Below, piece by piece: positions 21,179 through 32,644 of a stretch of DNA of 64,000 nt. Source of the stretch: Mantis religiosa (lineage: Eukaryota; Arthropoda; Insecta; Mantodea; Mantidae). How positions within the stretch are numbered: the first letter of the stretch is position 1; each line of letters begins with the position of its first letter. Below the pieces are notes generated by a model. It searched no databases and was not told where the DNA came from. It saw nothing but the letters and a program-made list of their open reading frames with translations. The stretch covers positions 257,057,273 to 257,121,272 of the forward strand of contig CM060947.1 in NCBI GenBank assembly GCA_030765055.1, written 5' to 3'. The position numbers and the translations under genes are program-made.

Positions 21179-21644
21179 TGTTTGCAGAAATTCAAAACGC
21201 TTTTTATTGCATAAAAAGACATTTGTACGACTCTGGTATCAGCAGAATTACGTTAACTTACACCCACACGGTCTCTCGTAGCTTCACACACGTTAAAAGT
21301 TCTCCACTCGTTAGCCTCTCCTCACTGCACAACCGACCTCACTGACTAGCAAGCTCGAGCTCAGCTCCCGACTTGCTGCGTCTCCGCTTAGTTATTACCG
21401 AACCATCGCTTCTCGAAAGTTACCGAAGCTTCACGGCCTTACACGAAAGAGAGGGAATTGTCCAGACATCTTTGTGGCTCTTTAACTCTCCCCGCCCCCG
21501 TCTCTCCCTCAGCCAGCGGCAAGATTCTTCCACGTAAGGGCGTGGTGTGGGCGCTAGCTCTCTCCTTCTTTCTCTGTTGCTCTAGCTCTCTAGCCAAATA
21601 AAAATTGCCTCGCGATAGTACTAATACACACAAACACATATACG
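21179..21644 (-). mobile_element. possible solo LTR
   Basis: A GC-richer segment on the minus strand could begin TGTCGTATATGTG, carry promoter-like AG-rich sequence, and end near GCAATAAAAAGCGTTTTG and TTTCTGCAAACA. TG...CA ends, an AATAAA signal close to the 3' end and a length of about 465 bp are compatible with an LTR. I found no flanking target duplication and no second copy. Confidence 0.3.
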
Positions 21645-21656
21645 ACACGTCCCCTT

Positions 21657-21825
21657 GGTTTCCTAGTTAGCAGCGTGTCTTTTACGTTCAAGAATTCCTG
21701 AGTTAGAATCTCGGTCAGCGTAAGTTAATTAGATAAGGCTTTACTCGGGGTTTCATTTTATACTGATAGATGAATGTTTGGTAACTCTCAGCTCTAAGTA
21801 ACCTGTACTCATCTGGAACTAGAGG
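21657..21825 (+). mobile_element. SINE1 head leading to an interrupted 108-bp array
   Basis: It carries AGCAGCGTGTCTTTTACGTTC and GAGTTAGAATCTCGGTCAGC (degenerate B box). GTAAGTTAATTAGATAAGGC follows, then a first tail unit ending CTGTACTCATCTGGAAC. The 108-bp array continues at 22263 beyond a GC-rich insert. Confidence 0.65.
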
Positions 21826-22262
21826 AACCTCGGGCCGAACATTCAAGCCCCTCCCTTATTGGGAGTTGTACGGATTGGGTTGGACTCGAGGGGGCAGTGG
21901 TTCCCGATACCCCTGGGAGATCGTGTACGTCTCTGGACGGGGTTGAGGGAAGCCATTAATATTCCATCGTACTAGCCCGCATAGCTAATAGAAGCTGTGC
22001 TACATCACCAAGCGGTCCTACCGAGGTCATATCGGCAGCCTTCTCATTTTGGAGCTGGCACGCTTAAGTGGCGTTTTCACTTCCATCCCGTCTTGAGTCC
22101 ACAGGATCAGATGGGGGGGGGGCTTGTTAGTATCGAGGTCTTGCCCTATAGAAAGCCCCACTGAGGCACCGGGCGCCCTTTTGGGACAGCTTGGTAAATC
22201 CTTGGTAGGAAGCCCGGGTCCTTGGTCCTACGGTTCCACGACTAATGGGAATAAATCCTCTG
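21826..22262 (+). mobile_element. GC-rich dispersed repeat, copy 1
   Basis: It starts TAGAGGAACCTCGGGCCG and passes through CGGATTGGGTTGGACTCGAG, TCTGGACGGGGTTGAGGG, CAAGCGGTCCTACCGAGG and TTGGGACAGCTTGG. About 350 bases are shared, in reverse orientation, with 51893-52243. It interrupts a 108-bp array, with weakly similar sequence on both sides (TCATCTGGAAC / TCATTTGGACA) that could be a decayed target duplication. GC content is far above the surroundings. It may be the 5' region of a LINE; no ORF was identified. Confidence 0.7.
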
Positions 22263-23085
22263 GCATTAATGTGTAATCATTTGGACATCATTTCATTCAT
22301 CGTCCGATATGACTTAACGTTGGAGGTTTTCTCTTATCCTCAAAGATGAATGTCTTGTAACTCTAAGCTCTATGTACCCTGTGCTCATTTGAACAATTTC
22401 ATTCATCGTCCGATATGACTTAACGTTGGAGGTTTTCTCTTATCCTCAAAGATGAATGTCTTGTAACTCTAAGCTCTATGTACCCTGTGCTCATTTGAAC
22501 ATCATTTCATTAATCGTCCGATATGACTTAACGTTGGAGGTTTCCTCTTATCCTCAAAGATGAATGTGTTGTAACTCTAAGCTCTATGTACCCTGTACTC
22601 ATTTGAACAACATTTCATTCATCGTGCGATATGATCTAATGTTGGAGGTTTTCGCTTATCCTGAAAGATGAATGTCTGGTAACTCTAAACTCTACTTACC
22701 CTGTAGACATTTTAGCATCATTTCATTCAACGTCCGATATGACTTAACGTTGGAGGCTTTCTCTTATCCTGAAAGATGAATGTCTTATAACTCTAAGCTC
22801 TATGTACCCTGTACTCATTTGAACATCATTTCATTCATCGTCCGATATGACTTAACGTTGGAGGTTTTCCCTTATCCTGAAAGATGAATGTCTGGTAACT
22901 CTAAGCACTATGTACTCTGTAGACATTTTAGCATCATTTCATTCATCGTCCGATATGACTTAACGTTGGAGGTTTTCTCTTATCTTCAAAGATGAATGTC
23001 TTGTAAATCTAAGCTCTGTGTACTCTGTAGACATTTTAGCATCATTTCATTCAACGTGCGACGTGACTTAACGTTGGAGGACCAA
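22263..23085 (+). repeat. 108-bp tandem array (about 7.5 units)
   Basis: Same unit as at 12.5 kb. Successive copies are highly alike (CGTCCGATATGACTTAACGT repeated with TCTTATCCTCAAAGATGAAT). It ends in CGTTGGAGGACC, the start of the SINE1 tail. Confidence 0.92.
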
Positions 23086-23159
23086 ACTAAGGTGAGAAAT
23101 ACGCACCCATATATCGACTTTAAATGAAAATCCTTTTATTTGGGTTATTTAAGTTACAA

Positions 23160-23350
23160 GGGGACGCGCCATGGCCCAGAGTTAGACCGCTCGAAAACGT
23201 CCGGGGTCCAACATTTGTGACTGCATGCGAGATTTGTGGTGTACAACACTGTGCAGGGGCGAGATTTCGGCATACCCCACATCGGGCTGATCATCCATCC
23301 AGGGTTCATTATCACGTCCAATGTTTCTGGTGCTCTAACCCAAAACTTAA
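23160..23350 (+). mobile_element. SINE2, diverged copy
   Basis: CGCGCCATGGCCCAGAGTTAGACCGC, seen here as CATGGCCCAGAGTTAGACCG, matches the tRNA-like start of the SINE2 at 23755. AGATTTGTGGTGTACAACAC and GGGGCGAG match its middle. The 3' half is eroded. Confidence 0.55.
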
Positions 23351-23754
23351 GGCATAAGGAATATTGGAAAAAAATACTCTCACACCATGACAGCGGTACA
23401 ACAACAAAGTTAGGTAGATAAATATCTAAATTTCAAAACACAATCTTTGGGTAAAATCTGGATATAATACAACGTCCGATATGACTTAACACTGGAAAAC
23501 GCAGAATTAAAGAAACTTACCGAAGTACAACGGAGGACTTACCAAATACTAATATTCTTACATGACATCCATTCTTTTTAGTTGTTCTGTACTTATATTG
23601 CTGTACGAATAATTTTGAATGGGAAATTTTGGATTCCTTTACTTATATTCATGAATTTTATATTTTGTGCTTGATGAAATGAAATGAAATGAAACGAAAC
23701 TGTACTTTTGTTATCTGTATGTGTAATTGTATAATCTGGAGTGAGCAGCTTAGG

Positions 23755-23990
23755 CCGCGCCGTGGCTCAGTGGTTAGACCGCTTGGCTCTCGTGTAGGCG
23801 GCCCGGCCTCGATCCCAGGCGACCGAAAAGTGAGATTGTGGTGGACAACACGGTGCTGGAGCGCGTTTACTCCGGGACCTCCGGTTTCTCCTGCCATCTC
23901 ATTCCACCAGTGCTCCATCTTCATCTCATGTACCGTCTGTGTCACCGCCTGCGGTGCCGTATGTAGTAAAAGCGGGCGTTTAACTCTACA
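23755..23990 (+). mobile_element. SINE2, tRNA-derived
   Basis: The A box lies in GTGGCTCAGTGGTTAGACCG and the B box in GGCCTCGATCCCAGGC. A conserved body follows with GTGAGATT, GGACAACACGG and GGACCTCCGGTTTC. CATCTTCATCTCATGTACC and CGTATGTAGTAAAAGCGGGC come next. The same body occurs at 31850-32085. The internal RNA polymerase III promoter boxes look intact. Confidence 0.85.
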
Positions 23991-25231
23991 CATTTCGCTT
24001 CATTTTGGAGTGAGCAGTATGGAATAAAATGGGTTTTTTGTTAACCATATAATAGCTATACTGACAGTCCCTGTATTTAATCGGAGAGCAAAACCACTTT
24101 TGCGTTTTCTCTTTTTTTTACTTACATGCAGCAGAATTAAAAATGATAATGTCTAAAAGTACTTTATCCTAAAGACATAAGCCATGGTAGATAGCAAGGG
24201 GCGTGTGAGTCAGATACATTAATACTTTATGGAGCACTTGAGGCAGTCTGATATCCTTGTGTTTCTATTACAGGTAAGTTAACACAGAGGGCAGCACAGT
24301 ATGTTTACTTTCCTGGAGTGCACACACAGGCCATGTGAGTGAGTATACACATTACATTTCCATTGCGCCCTTGCCAGAGAAATATTATTGTTTCCTCTGG
24401 CCAGTACAGAAATCCTCAATCCGGACTCAGAGATTGCATTTCCATCTCATACAAGCAAAAACCTCAAAACAAACAGATCCTTCGCAGAAAACGAAAATAA
24501 AAAAGTGAATATCGCATATGAGCCAAGCCACGGATTTTGAGAAGTCTGTTGCCGTGGTTACCATTATACACACATTTTATTTAGCTTCTTGTATTAGAGT
24601 GACAAATTCATTAATTAAAATTGCAAGAGCTGAAACATTTTTATATTTTCTGAGCAGTAACATAGCTCATTTATTAGGTTTCATTAGATTTATCAGTCAA
24701 CTTAACTCACCTATTCTTTTCTCATACATATAACGTGAAAGGAAAATTACTTTTCCATTTTAAAGGTTTAAAGATAACGGCTCAAAAGATGGTTCAAGCT
24801 AGTTTCCTCACAAATGCTCTGTAGATATTAAATTTTCTCGCAGTATTCTCAGATATCCTCTTCGTTCTAAAAGACTTACACATGCGTGTTATAGGAAGTC
24901 CTAGTACATAAGAAATTTTGGCATGAAAGTACACACTTTGATTGCAAACTCACTTCTTTGAAGGGTTGACCATTTTCTATTACTGATTTGAATTCTCATT
25001 GCGTTCACTGGAATTGCAAAAAGAAGTTCTGCTTAAGTCACCTTCCTTGTCCCAGAATCGCTAGCTCCAAACTTACTTTCAGTCATATTCATCTTTTTTT
25101 ATTTTACAAATACACTGAGTGGACAAGAATCATTCCATAGTAGTATCATTTTTATGTCTGCTGCAACACCAATTAGCGCTGCTCATAGCTTTACGACGTT
25201 CACAGAAAGTTGCGTTGGTACGTTTACATTA
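23991..25231. other. AT-rich spacer
   Basis: No recognised gene or repeat. The frame at 24518-24733 is hydrophobic but has no recognisable family pattern. Confidence 0.4.
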
Positions 25232-26035
25232 ACCATTTGAAAATCATTTCATTCATCGTCTGATACGACTTAACGTTGGAGGTTTTCTCTTATCCTGAAA
25301 GATGAATGTCGGGTAACTCTAAGCTTTATGTACCCTGTACTTATTTGAACATCATTTCATTCATCGTCTGATACCACTTAACGTTGGAGGTTTACTCTTA
25401 ACCTGAAAGATGAATGTCTGTTAGCTCTAAGCTGAATGTACCCTGTACTCATTTGAACATCATTTCATTCATCGTCTGATATGACTTAACGTTGGAGGTT
25501 TTCTCTTATCCTGAAAGATGAATGTCTGGTAGCTCTAAGCTGAATGTACCTGTACTCATTTGAACACTATTTCATTCATCGTCCGATATGGCTTAAGGTT
25601 GAGCTTTTCCATTATTCTGGGATGAATGTCTGTAACTCTAAGCTCTATGTACCCTGTACTTATTTGAACATCATTTCATTCATCGTCCGATATGACTTAA
25701 CGTTGGAGGTTTTCTCTTATCCTGAAAGATGAATGTCAGGTAACTCTAAGCTCTATGTACCCTGTACTTATTTGAATATCATTTCATTCATCGTCCGATA
25801 TGACTTATCTTTGGGGGTTTCCTCTTACCCTGAAAGATGAATGTCTGGTAACTCTAAGCTCTATGTACCCTGTACTCATTTGATCATAGTTTCATTCGTC
25901 GTCCGATATGACTTAACGTTGAAGGTCTTCCCTTACCCTGAAAGATGAATGTCTGGTAACTCTAAGCCCTATGTACCCTGTACTCATTTGGCCATCATTT
26001 CATTTATCATCCGATATGACTTAACGTTGGAAGCT
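25232..26035 (+). repeat. 108-bp tandem array (about 7 units)
   Basis: Same family as at 12.5 and 22.3 kb. It starts mid-unit at ACCATTTGAAAATCATTTC with no SINE head, so it was probably truncated at its 5' end. Small open frames here follow the repeat. Confidence 0.92.
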
Positions 26036-26960
26036 GTCAAAAATGTTTTTTATTGGTTCAAGCTGAGTCTATTGAATACTTACATGTTGTAATTTAAAAT
26101 TCTATAATTTTGCAATTTTCATCTAAAATTTTGCTTCCAAAGTCCCATAGCAATTATTGCCCATGATGAATAAATATATTTTCTAAATTGTTTTTTTCCG
26201 CGTTATTTATATGATTCTATATCATGGTTACCTTCGGAGGGGAAGTAAAGCCGGTGAGGTCCCTGGCCGCAAATTGTGCTCATAGTGGAACGTCAAGCCT
26301 ACTGAAAGGGCCTCTGAATAAAATTAATTGGCCTTCATTACCGATATAAATGATCCGTAGGTTTCCCTACTCTGTCGTAATGCTGCTATTCTATCAAAAC
26401 CATTAATATTTTATGGATTTGATGCTAGATTATTTATATGATGTTTCCTTTTATATGCCATTATAAATGTACAGTAGAATTAAGTGACTGTCACATTTTT
26501 CAATAGCTATTAGCTGTATTACAGTTTATATATGTATTTTCTTTGGTTTCCCTCTTTATTTTATGTTTATTTTATTAATTTTTACATGGTAGGGTTAGAA
26601 AAAATAAGAATAATGTCTTCCTGTTTGAGGAAGTTATAAGCAGGCATTAGAAAAAGAGAATACACAAGAAATGGTTATCACCAACGAAGAGGTTATTTGA
26701 AGTAACTAGTATTTATCCAACAGTTGTACACGTTTTGTGTAGTAATATTTTGTGTATCCCCACGGCTACCACTAATGAAAAAATAATTCCGAATGAAGAG
26801 AGCTTCTGAAGACATGTCAAAACAGTTTAGTGTAATTTTTTTATGAAAATACCGTAAAGAAATTAGATTTTAATAAAAATTATTTAAACATGTTTGGTTA
26901 AAAGAGCAGTTGGATCGGGAAGTATTACTTTATTTAACCTAGGAAGGTGATGGACTGAAA
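26036..26960. other. unassigned sequence with a GC-richer block
   Basis: Positions 26225-26400 (GGAGGGGAAGTAAAGCCGGT onward) are GC-richer and resemble an element 3' end, but there is no second copy in the window. The remainder is AT-rich and featureless. Confidence 0.35.
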
Positions 26961-26965
26961 TAAGT

Positions 26966-26966
<1 letters not shown>

Positions 26967-27006
<40 letters not shown>
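26967..27006. repeat. (T)40 homopolymer
   Basis: Forty consecutive T. It could be the poly(A) of a minus-strand retroposon, but no element body is recognisable on either side. Poly-Lys frames here are artefacts. Confidence 0.95.
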
Positions 27007-27014
<8 letters not shown>

Positions 27015-28040
27015 TAAGGGAAATCTTCGATTTTGAGTTATGCTGTACATAGAAATGCAAGCAAACATGCACATACTTTCCTCAAAACCTGCGTTTGAAT
27101 CTTTAGCTATCTTTACATGCAATGCATGTGTGATAGGGAAGTAAAAGCATATAAGATGACTTCAAAATTTTTCTAAAAATATTTGTTCGTTGGATTCAGC
27201 ACCTTCAAAAAATAAATTTACAAAGAAAACACATTGGATTATTGCAAGGAACGGTACTTGTTAAAGGGAGACATAAGAAAAAGTGAAAATCGGTCTGGAT
27301 GTTGCTTGGGAATGCCTTATGTTTGTATAACTGAAGAATCCGTTGTGTTCCATTATCATTGTTGACGACGATAGTGCGTCTACTTGCGGTTGGGAACCGA
27401 CCATAGTATTGGCCTTTCCCCTGGGGCGTGCCTCACCAAATTCTGCATCAGATACAAACGTCAGTTATCCAACCATGTGACATTGCTTGAACGTTTATTG
27501 ATCAGCGCACAATCTACCTCTTTAAACAAACTCTCCCTTTCAGGTTCCTGGAAATTACACGTACGTACTAACGTCTAGGACCTTCCAAAGATGTTACAAG
27601 GTTATCAGCAAATTTGTGCAACAAAATCCAGTTATCATTGAAAAAGAAAATTATTTATGTGCCTCCAATTAAAGTATAGATACTGCCTCATTAGTTGTAC
27701 TATGTCCTGGCTAGATATTAACTAAATTTCAAAGTACTGACCCTTACATTCTATGGTCTTGACACATCGCTCACCGAGGTTTATTATCTTACGAAGTTTC
27801 CTTGGTTTTGCTGTGAAGAATTGACAGACACCCTCTTGCACTGCTTCAAAGTTCTAAAAGATTTCTTGGCGGGAAGGCTTTTCAGTGCTTTTCCTTCATT
27901 TTGTTAATTTTTTATTATTGAAAAGTTTGGTGAAGTTGATCCAAATTTTAGATCGTTTCGATACTGTTTTATTTTCCCCCCGCTTCAAAACAACGGTCTT
28001 ACTAGAAGATGAGCCATAATATTTTGGTAAATTAATGTTT
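27007..28040. other. AT-rich spacer
   Basis: No gene or repeat recognised. Confidence 0.4.
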
Positions 28041-28044
28041 AGAA

Positions 28045-30705
28045 TAGAAATATAGAGCCAGACTGAAAAATTTAATGCCATAGCCAGCATTTGAACCACG
28101 GATCTTATCCTTGCCGGCCAGCCGCTCTACCATTGAGCTACAATGGCCAACGTGCCGACATGACAAATGCCGGTTATGGCATTGCATTTTTCAATCTGAC
28201 TCTATCTTTCCATACTTTTGTCTACACACGGTTAGTGTGAAAGCACAATTAATTTCCATTTATTGACCTAATAGTGGTCCGAACTATAAAGTCCGGGACT
28301 TAAAGTACTTACAGCATAGTAAGTCGTCATTAAGGTAGTTGTCTCGTGTGTTTATGAGGACTCCTAGTGGTTTACCAGGAAAAACACGAGTCAGTTGTAC
28401 CTGATAGTGGTCCGAACTATAAAGCCCGGGCCTTAAAGTACTTACAGCATAGTAAAGCGTCATTAAGGTAGTTGTCTCATGTGTTTATGAGGACTCCTAG
28501 TGGTTTACCAGGAAAAATACGAGTCAGTTGAACCTAATAATGGTCCGAAATATAAAGCCCGGGCCTTAAAGTACTTACAGCATAGTAAGTCGTCATTAAG
28601 GTAGTTGTCTCATGTGTTTATGAGAACTCCTAGTGCTTTACCGGGAAAAAACACGAGTCAGTTGTATCTAATAGTGGTCCGAACTATAAAGACCGGGTCT
28701 TAAAGTACTTACAGCATAGTAAAGCGTCATTAAGGTAGTTGTCTCATGTGTTTATGAGGACTCCTAGTGGTTTACCAGGAAAAATACGAGTCAGTTGAAC
28801 CTAATAATGGTCCGAAATATAAAGCCCGGGCCTTAAAGTACTTACAGCATAGTAAGTCGTCATTAAGGTAGTTGTCTCATGTGTTTATGAGGACTCCTAG
28901 TGGTTTACCAGGAAAAACACGAGTCAGTTGTACCTGATAGTGGTCCGAACTATAAAGCCCGGGCCTTAAAGTACTTACAGCATAGTAAAGCGTCATTAAG
29001 GTAGTTGTCTCATGTGTTTATGAGGACTCCTAGTGGTTTACCAGGAAAAATACGAGTCAGTTGAACCTAATAATGGTCCGAAATATAAAGCCCGGGCCTT
29101 AAAGTACTTACAGCATAGTAAGTCGTCATTAAGGTAGTTGTCTCATGTGTTTATGAGAACTCCTAGTGGTTTACCGGGAAAAAACACGAGTCAGTTGTAT
29201 CTAATAGTGGTCCGAACTATAAAGACCGGGTCTTAAAGTACTTACAGCATAGTAAGTCACCATTAAGGTAGTTGTCTCGTGTGTTTATGAGAACTCCTAG
29301 TGGTTTACCGGGAAAAACACGGGTCAGTTGTATCTAATAGTGGTCCGAACTATAAAGCCCGGGTCTTAAAGTACTTACAGCACAGTAAGTCGTCATTAAG
29401 GTAGTTGTCTCATGTGTTTATGAGAACTCCTAGTTGTTTACCGGGGAAAACACGAGTCAGTTGTACCTAATAGTGGTCCGAACTATAAAGCCCGGACCTT
29501 AAAGTACTTACAGCATAGTAAGTCACCATTAAGGTAGTTGTCTCATGTGTTTATGAGAACTCCTAGTGGTTTACTGGGAAAAACACGGGTCAGTTGTATC
29601 TAATAGTGGTCCGAACTATAAAGCCCGGACCTTAAAGTACTTACAGCATAGTAAGTCGTCATTAAGGTAGTTGTCTCGTGTGTTTATGAGAACTCCTAGT
29701 GGTTTACCGGGAAAAACACGGGTCAGTTGTACCTAATAGTGGTCCGAACTATAAAGCCCGGGTCTTAAAGTACTTACAGCATAGTAAGTCGTCATTAAGG
29801 TAGTTGTCTCGTGTGTTTATGAGAACTCCTAGTGGTTTACTGGGAAAAACACGGGTCAGTTGTACCTAATAGTGGTCCGAACTATAAAGCCCGGACCTTA
29901 AAGTACTTACAGCATAGTAAGTCGTCATTAAGGTAGTTGTCTCGTGTGTTTATGAGAACTCCTAGTGGTTTACCGGGAAAAACACGGGTCAGTTGTATCT
30001 AATAGTGGTCCGAACTATAAAGCCCGGGTCTTAAAGTACTTACAGCATAGTAAGTCGTCATTAAGGTAGTTGTCTCGTGTGTTTATGAGAACTCCTAGTG
30101 GTTTACTGGGAAAAACACGAGTCAGTTGTACCTAATAGTGATCCGAACTATAAAGCCCGGACCTTAAAGTACTTACAGCATAGTAAGTCGTCATTAAGGT
30201 AGTTGTCTCGTGTGTTTATGAGAACTCCTAGTGGTTTACCGGGAAAAACACGGGTCAGTTGTACCTAATAGTGGTCCGAACTATAAAGCCCGGGCCTTAA
30301 AGTACTTACAGCATAGTAAGTCGTCATTAAGGTAGTTGTCTCGTGTGTTTATGAGAACTCCTAGTGGTTTACCGGGAAAAACACGGGTCAGTTGTACCTA
30401 ATAGTGGTCCGAACTATAAAGCCCGGGCCTTAAAGTACTTACAGCATAGTAAGTCGTCATTAAGGTAGTTGTCTCGTGTGTTTATGAGAACTCCTAGTGG
30501 TTTACCGGAAAAAACACGAGTCAGTTGGAGAATTTAATGTCATATTGGCCCGTTGGCCATAGTAGCTCAATGGTTAGAGCGGCTGGACGGCAACCAGAAG
30601 ATCCGTGGTTCAAATCCCGGCAATTGCATTGAAGTGTTCAGTCTGGCTCTATCTTTCCATACTTTAGCCTACACGAGGCCAGTGTGAAAGAACAATTTCC
30701 ATTAA
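28045..30705 (+). mobile_element. tRNA-like composite element E1 with internal 134-bp array
   Basis: The left end is an inverted tRNA-like module (28075-28150) preceded by GAGCCAGACTGAAAAATTTA. A direct arm to 28260 comes next, then 17 satellite units, then a direct tRNA-like module at 30545-30630. The last one is followed by CAGTCTGGCTCTATCTTTCC, the complement of the left end. The ends are thus inverted repeats containing the tRNA-like sequence. The 3' tRNA-like module has a complete B box (GGTTCAAATCCCGG). Confidence 0.82.
28260..30525 (+). repeat. 133-134-bp satellite array (about 17 units)
   Basis: GGTCCGAACTATAAAGCCCG recurs every 133 or 134 bp (for example at 28276, 28409, 28542 and 28676). 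Each unit also holds CTTAAAGTACTTACAGCATA, GTCATTAAGGTAGTTGTCTC and CTCCTAGTGGTTTACCGGGA. In the left part, variants recur every fourth unit: CCTGATAGTGG at 28401 and 28934 is 533 bp apart, a four-unit higher-order repeat. The right part is more uniform. Confidence 0.95.
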
Positions 30706-30779
30706 CAAGTTTAGTTTATGAAGCTAAAAAGTTTCCTTCCACATAGAAAATGAGGCATAGACCAAAAAAGATGATAATC

Positions 30780-31733
30780 TGACGTCAGTGCTGTGTGCTA
30801 AGTGCGGTAGTAGTTCGACTCCTCATAATTCCTGCATTTTTTTTCCATAGTTGTTCGTGCGCTATGGAGTGTTACATTGCAATAAAACTCTATGCTGGTG
30901 AGTAATGCTGGGTATCGCTGTCTCAAAATTCCATGAATTCGTTCTAGTTGTTGAGAATAAAGATCCGCATCAATCGCGCGCCCGTTTGGAACAAACTTCC
31001 AGTGATTCACGCCTTCAAAATTCCACTAGACGCACAGTATTACTTTGGGACCGAACAGATTTTCATTAACGATGACTTTGGCAGATTGTCGGGGATAAAG
31101 CCACTGTTTCGAGGCATTAGGGTTTCGGTAATATACCCATTTTTCAGCACAGGTAACAATTCTACTGGGATTACGAATAAGCTGACAACAAAATATCCAC
31201 TCCACGTTCTCCCTGTTGAAGTGTCAATTCGTAATGTACAGATCTACAGCTTCTGTATGATTTTCCAAGTGCCTTAATGTGACAATGAATGGTAACTTTT
31301 GATGCAAGAAGTTTTTCCAAACGCCTACGCTAACGTTTTTTGCTGACTTCCTTGCAAAAATTCACTTTATCCTCTTTATTCCAAACTTTAGTTCTTCCAG
31401 AACGTGGAAAATGTTTAGTATTTTCGTCTCCATTGTTGAAACGTTAGAACCATCGTTGTGCCACACGCTCACTAACGACACCTTATCCTTCCACTTCACA
31501 TATTCTTCGGGCTGCGACAGCGACTTTATAATCTTTTTTCTAGTAATGTTTTAGAAGTACTTTTAGTTCAAACTTTCTTGTCTTCATTTTGTGACTGTTT
31601 ATTAACAACTGAAGACTGATACATGGTCGTAGTGTACGCTTGGCAACATGTGAAACCAAAGAAACGCAATGCATTTTCCAAAACACCAAAATAAAAGAAA
31701 ACCAACATTACTTATTGGACAACCTAATAATAC
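30780..31733 (-). mobile_element. mariner element, 3'-truncated
   Basis: The minus strand starts near 31733 with TTAGGTTGTCCAATAAGTAA, a well-known type of mariner terminal repeat, next to a TA. The transposase frame then runs from about 31587 to 30798. The 3' terminal repeat is missing; the copy stops near 30780. Confidence 0.8.
30798..31587 (-). pseudogene. mariner transposase relic
   Basis: Reading frames in order: MKTRKFELKVLLKHY (ATG at 31587), AVAARRICEVE, ERVAQRWF (helix-turn-helix region), NKEDKVNFCKEVSKK, then GKSYRSCRSVHYELTLQQ. WVYYRNPNASKQWLYPRQSA and LYSQQLERIHGILRQRYPAL come next, followed by HSARTTMEKKC. These fit a mariner of about 345 residues read through several frameshifts and stops. 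The WVYYRNP block next to the first catalytic Asp and the HSARTT block next to the second are present, but the acidic residues sit in decayed stretches. No third-Asp region remains. Confidence 0.75.
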
Positions 31734-31849
31734 AACTGGATAAACGTTTTAAAGATGTATAAATATTGTATTTTTTATTTCTATGCTTCAATGATGAGCT
31801 TTATCTAGAATTATAAGTTTTGTGGACCGATGTATCATACAAGCCCTTT

Positions 31850-32255
31850 TTCAAAATGGCCATCAGCCACGCGTGGGTCTCTCACCAAGGCGGCCCGGGT
31901 TCGATTCCAGGGCACCTTAAAGTGAGATTTGTGGTTGACAACACGGCGCTGGGGCGGGTTTTCTCCGGGACCTCTGGTTTCCCCGCCATCTCATCCCACC
32001 GATGCTCCATCTTCATCTCATGTATCATCAGTGTCATCGCCTGCGGTGCCGTATGTAGTAAAAGTGGGCGTTAAACACTACACGCGGTCAGGGTGAGTTA
32101 CCTGGATAAGGTTTTTCCGGGGTTTTCCTTATGCTAAAAGACCAATGGCAGGTAACTCTAAGCTCTGTGGAACCTGGGCTCATTTGAGCATCATTTTACC
32201 CATTCCATTCATCGTCCGTCATGACTTAACGTTTGAGGACGTAAATAAAAAAAAC
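31850..32255 (+). mobile_element. SINE2-SINE1 chimera
   Basis: Positions 31850-32085 are a SINE2 (B box GGTTCGATTCCAGG; body to GTAAAAGTGGGCGTTAAACA). At CTACAC it switches directly to GGTCAGGGTGAGTTACCTGG, the middle of SINE1. It then follows SINE1 to GTTTGAGGACGTAAATAAAA at 32255. The SINE1 head is missing, so this is either a template-switch chimera or a 5'-truncated SINE1 inserted at the SINE2 end. Confidence 0.8.
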
Positions 32256-32644
32256 ACGTGGGTTTTTTGTGTGTTTTAAGAACAAATACTGTAACTGAAA
32301 AATGGCTTAATACTAACCTTGTATCTAAGTTTAACTGCCAAGGATGCAACATAAGCATTTTAAAAAGAAACATTCGCTTACCCTGACTTACTTTTCAAGG
32401 TATTTTCAAGATATATTAAATGTAACTTTTGAAGGTTCTGGGACTGCCCTCTGAAGTCATCTTTCTCAATGATTTTTATATAACTGGCAATACGTAAAAT
32501 AATATAGAACTTCTTACATTATGCGTTAAATATATTTTTTCATTCAAATAAACCATTGCTGAGGTATTCATTAATATTTGCAGGAATATACCAATTCTTA
32601 TACTTTTCTAAATTTGGAGATGTTTATTAACATCTTTTTTATCT
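32256..32644. other. AT-rich spacer
   Basis: Nothing recognised. Confidence 0.4.

Noticed and set aside
26884..27122. Lysine-rich minus-strand frames
   Set aside because: Produced by the (T)40 run.
28260..30525. Regular repeats that could suggest a CRISPR array
   Set aside because: The whole 134-bp unit is conserved with no unique spacers, there are no cas genes, and the context is eukaryotic.
30545..30630. Functional tRNA gene
   Set aside because: Acceptor and D stems pair, but the T stem has an extra T, the base before the presumed anticodon is not T, and the same module recurs in at least ten repeat copies.
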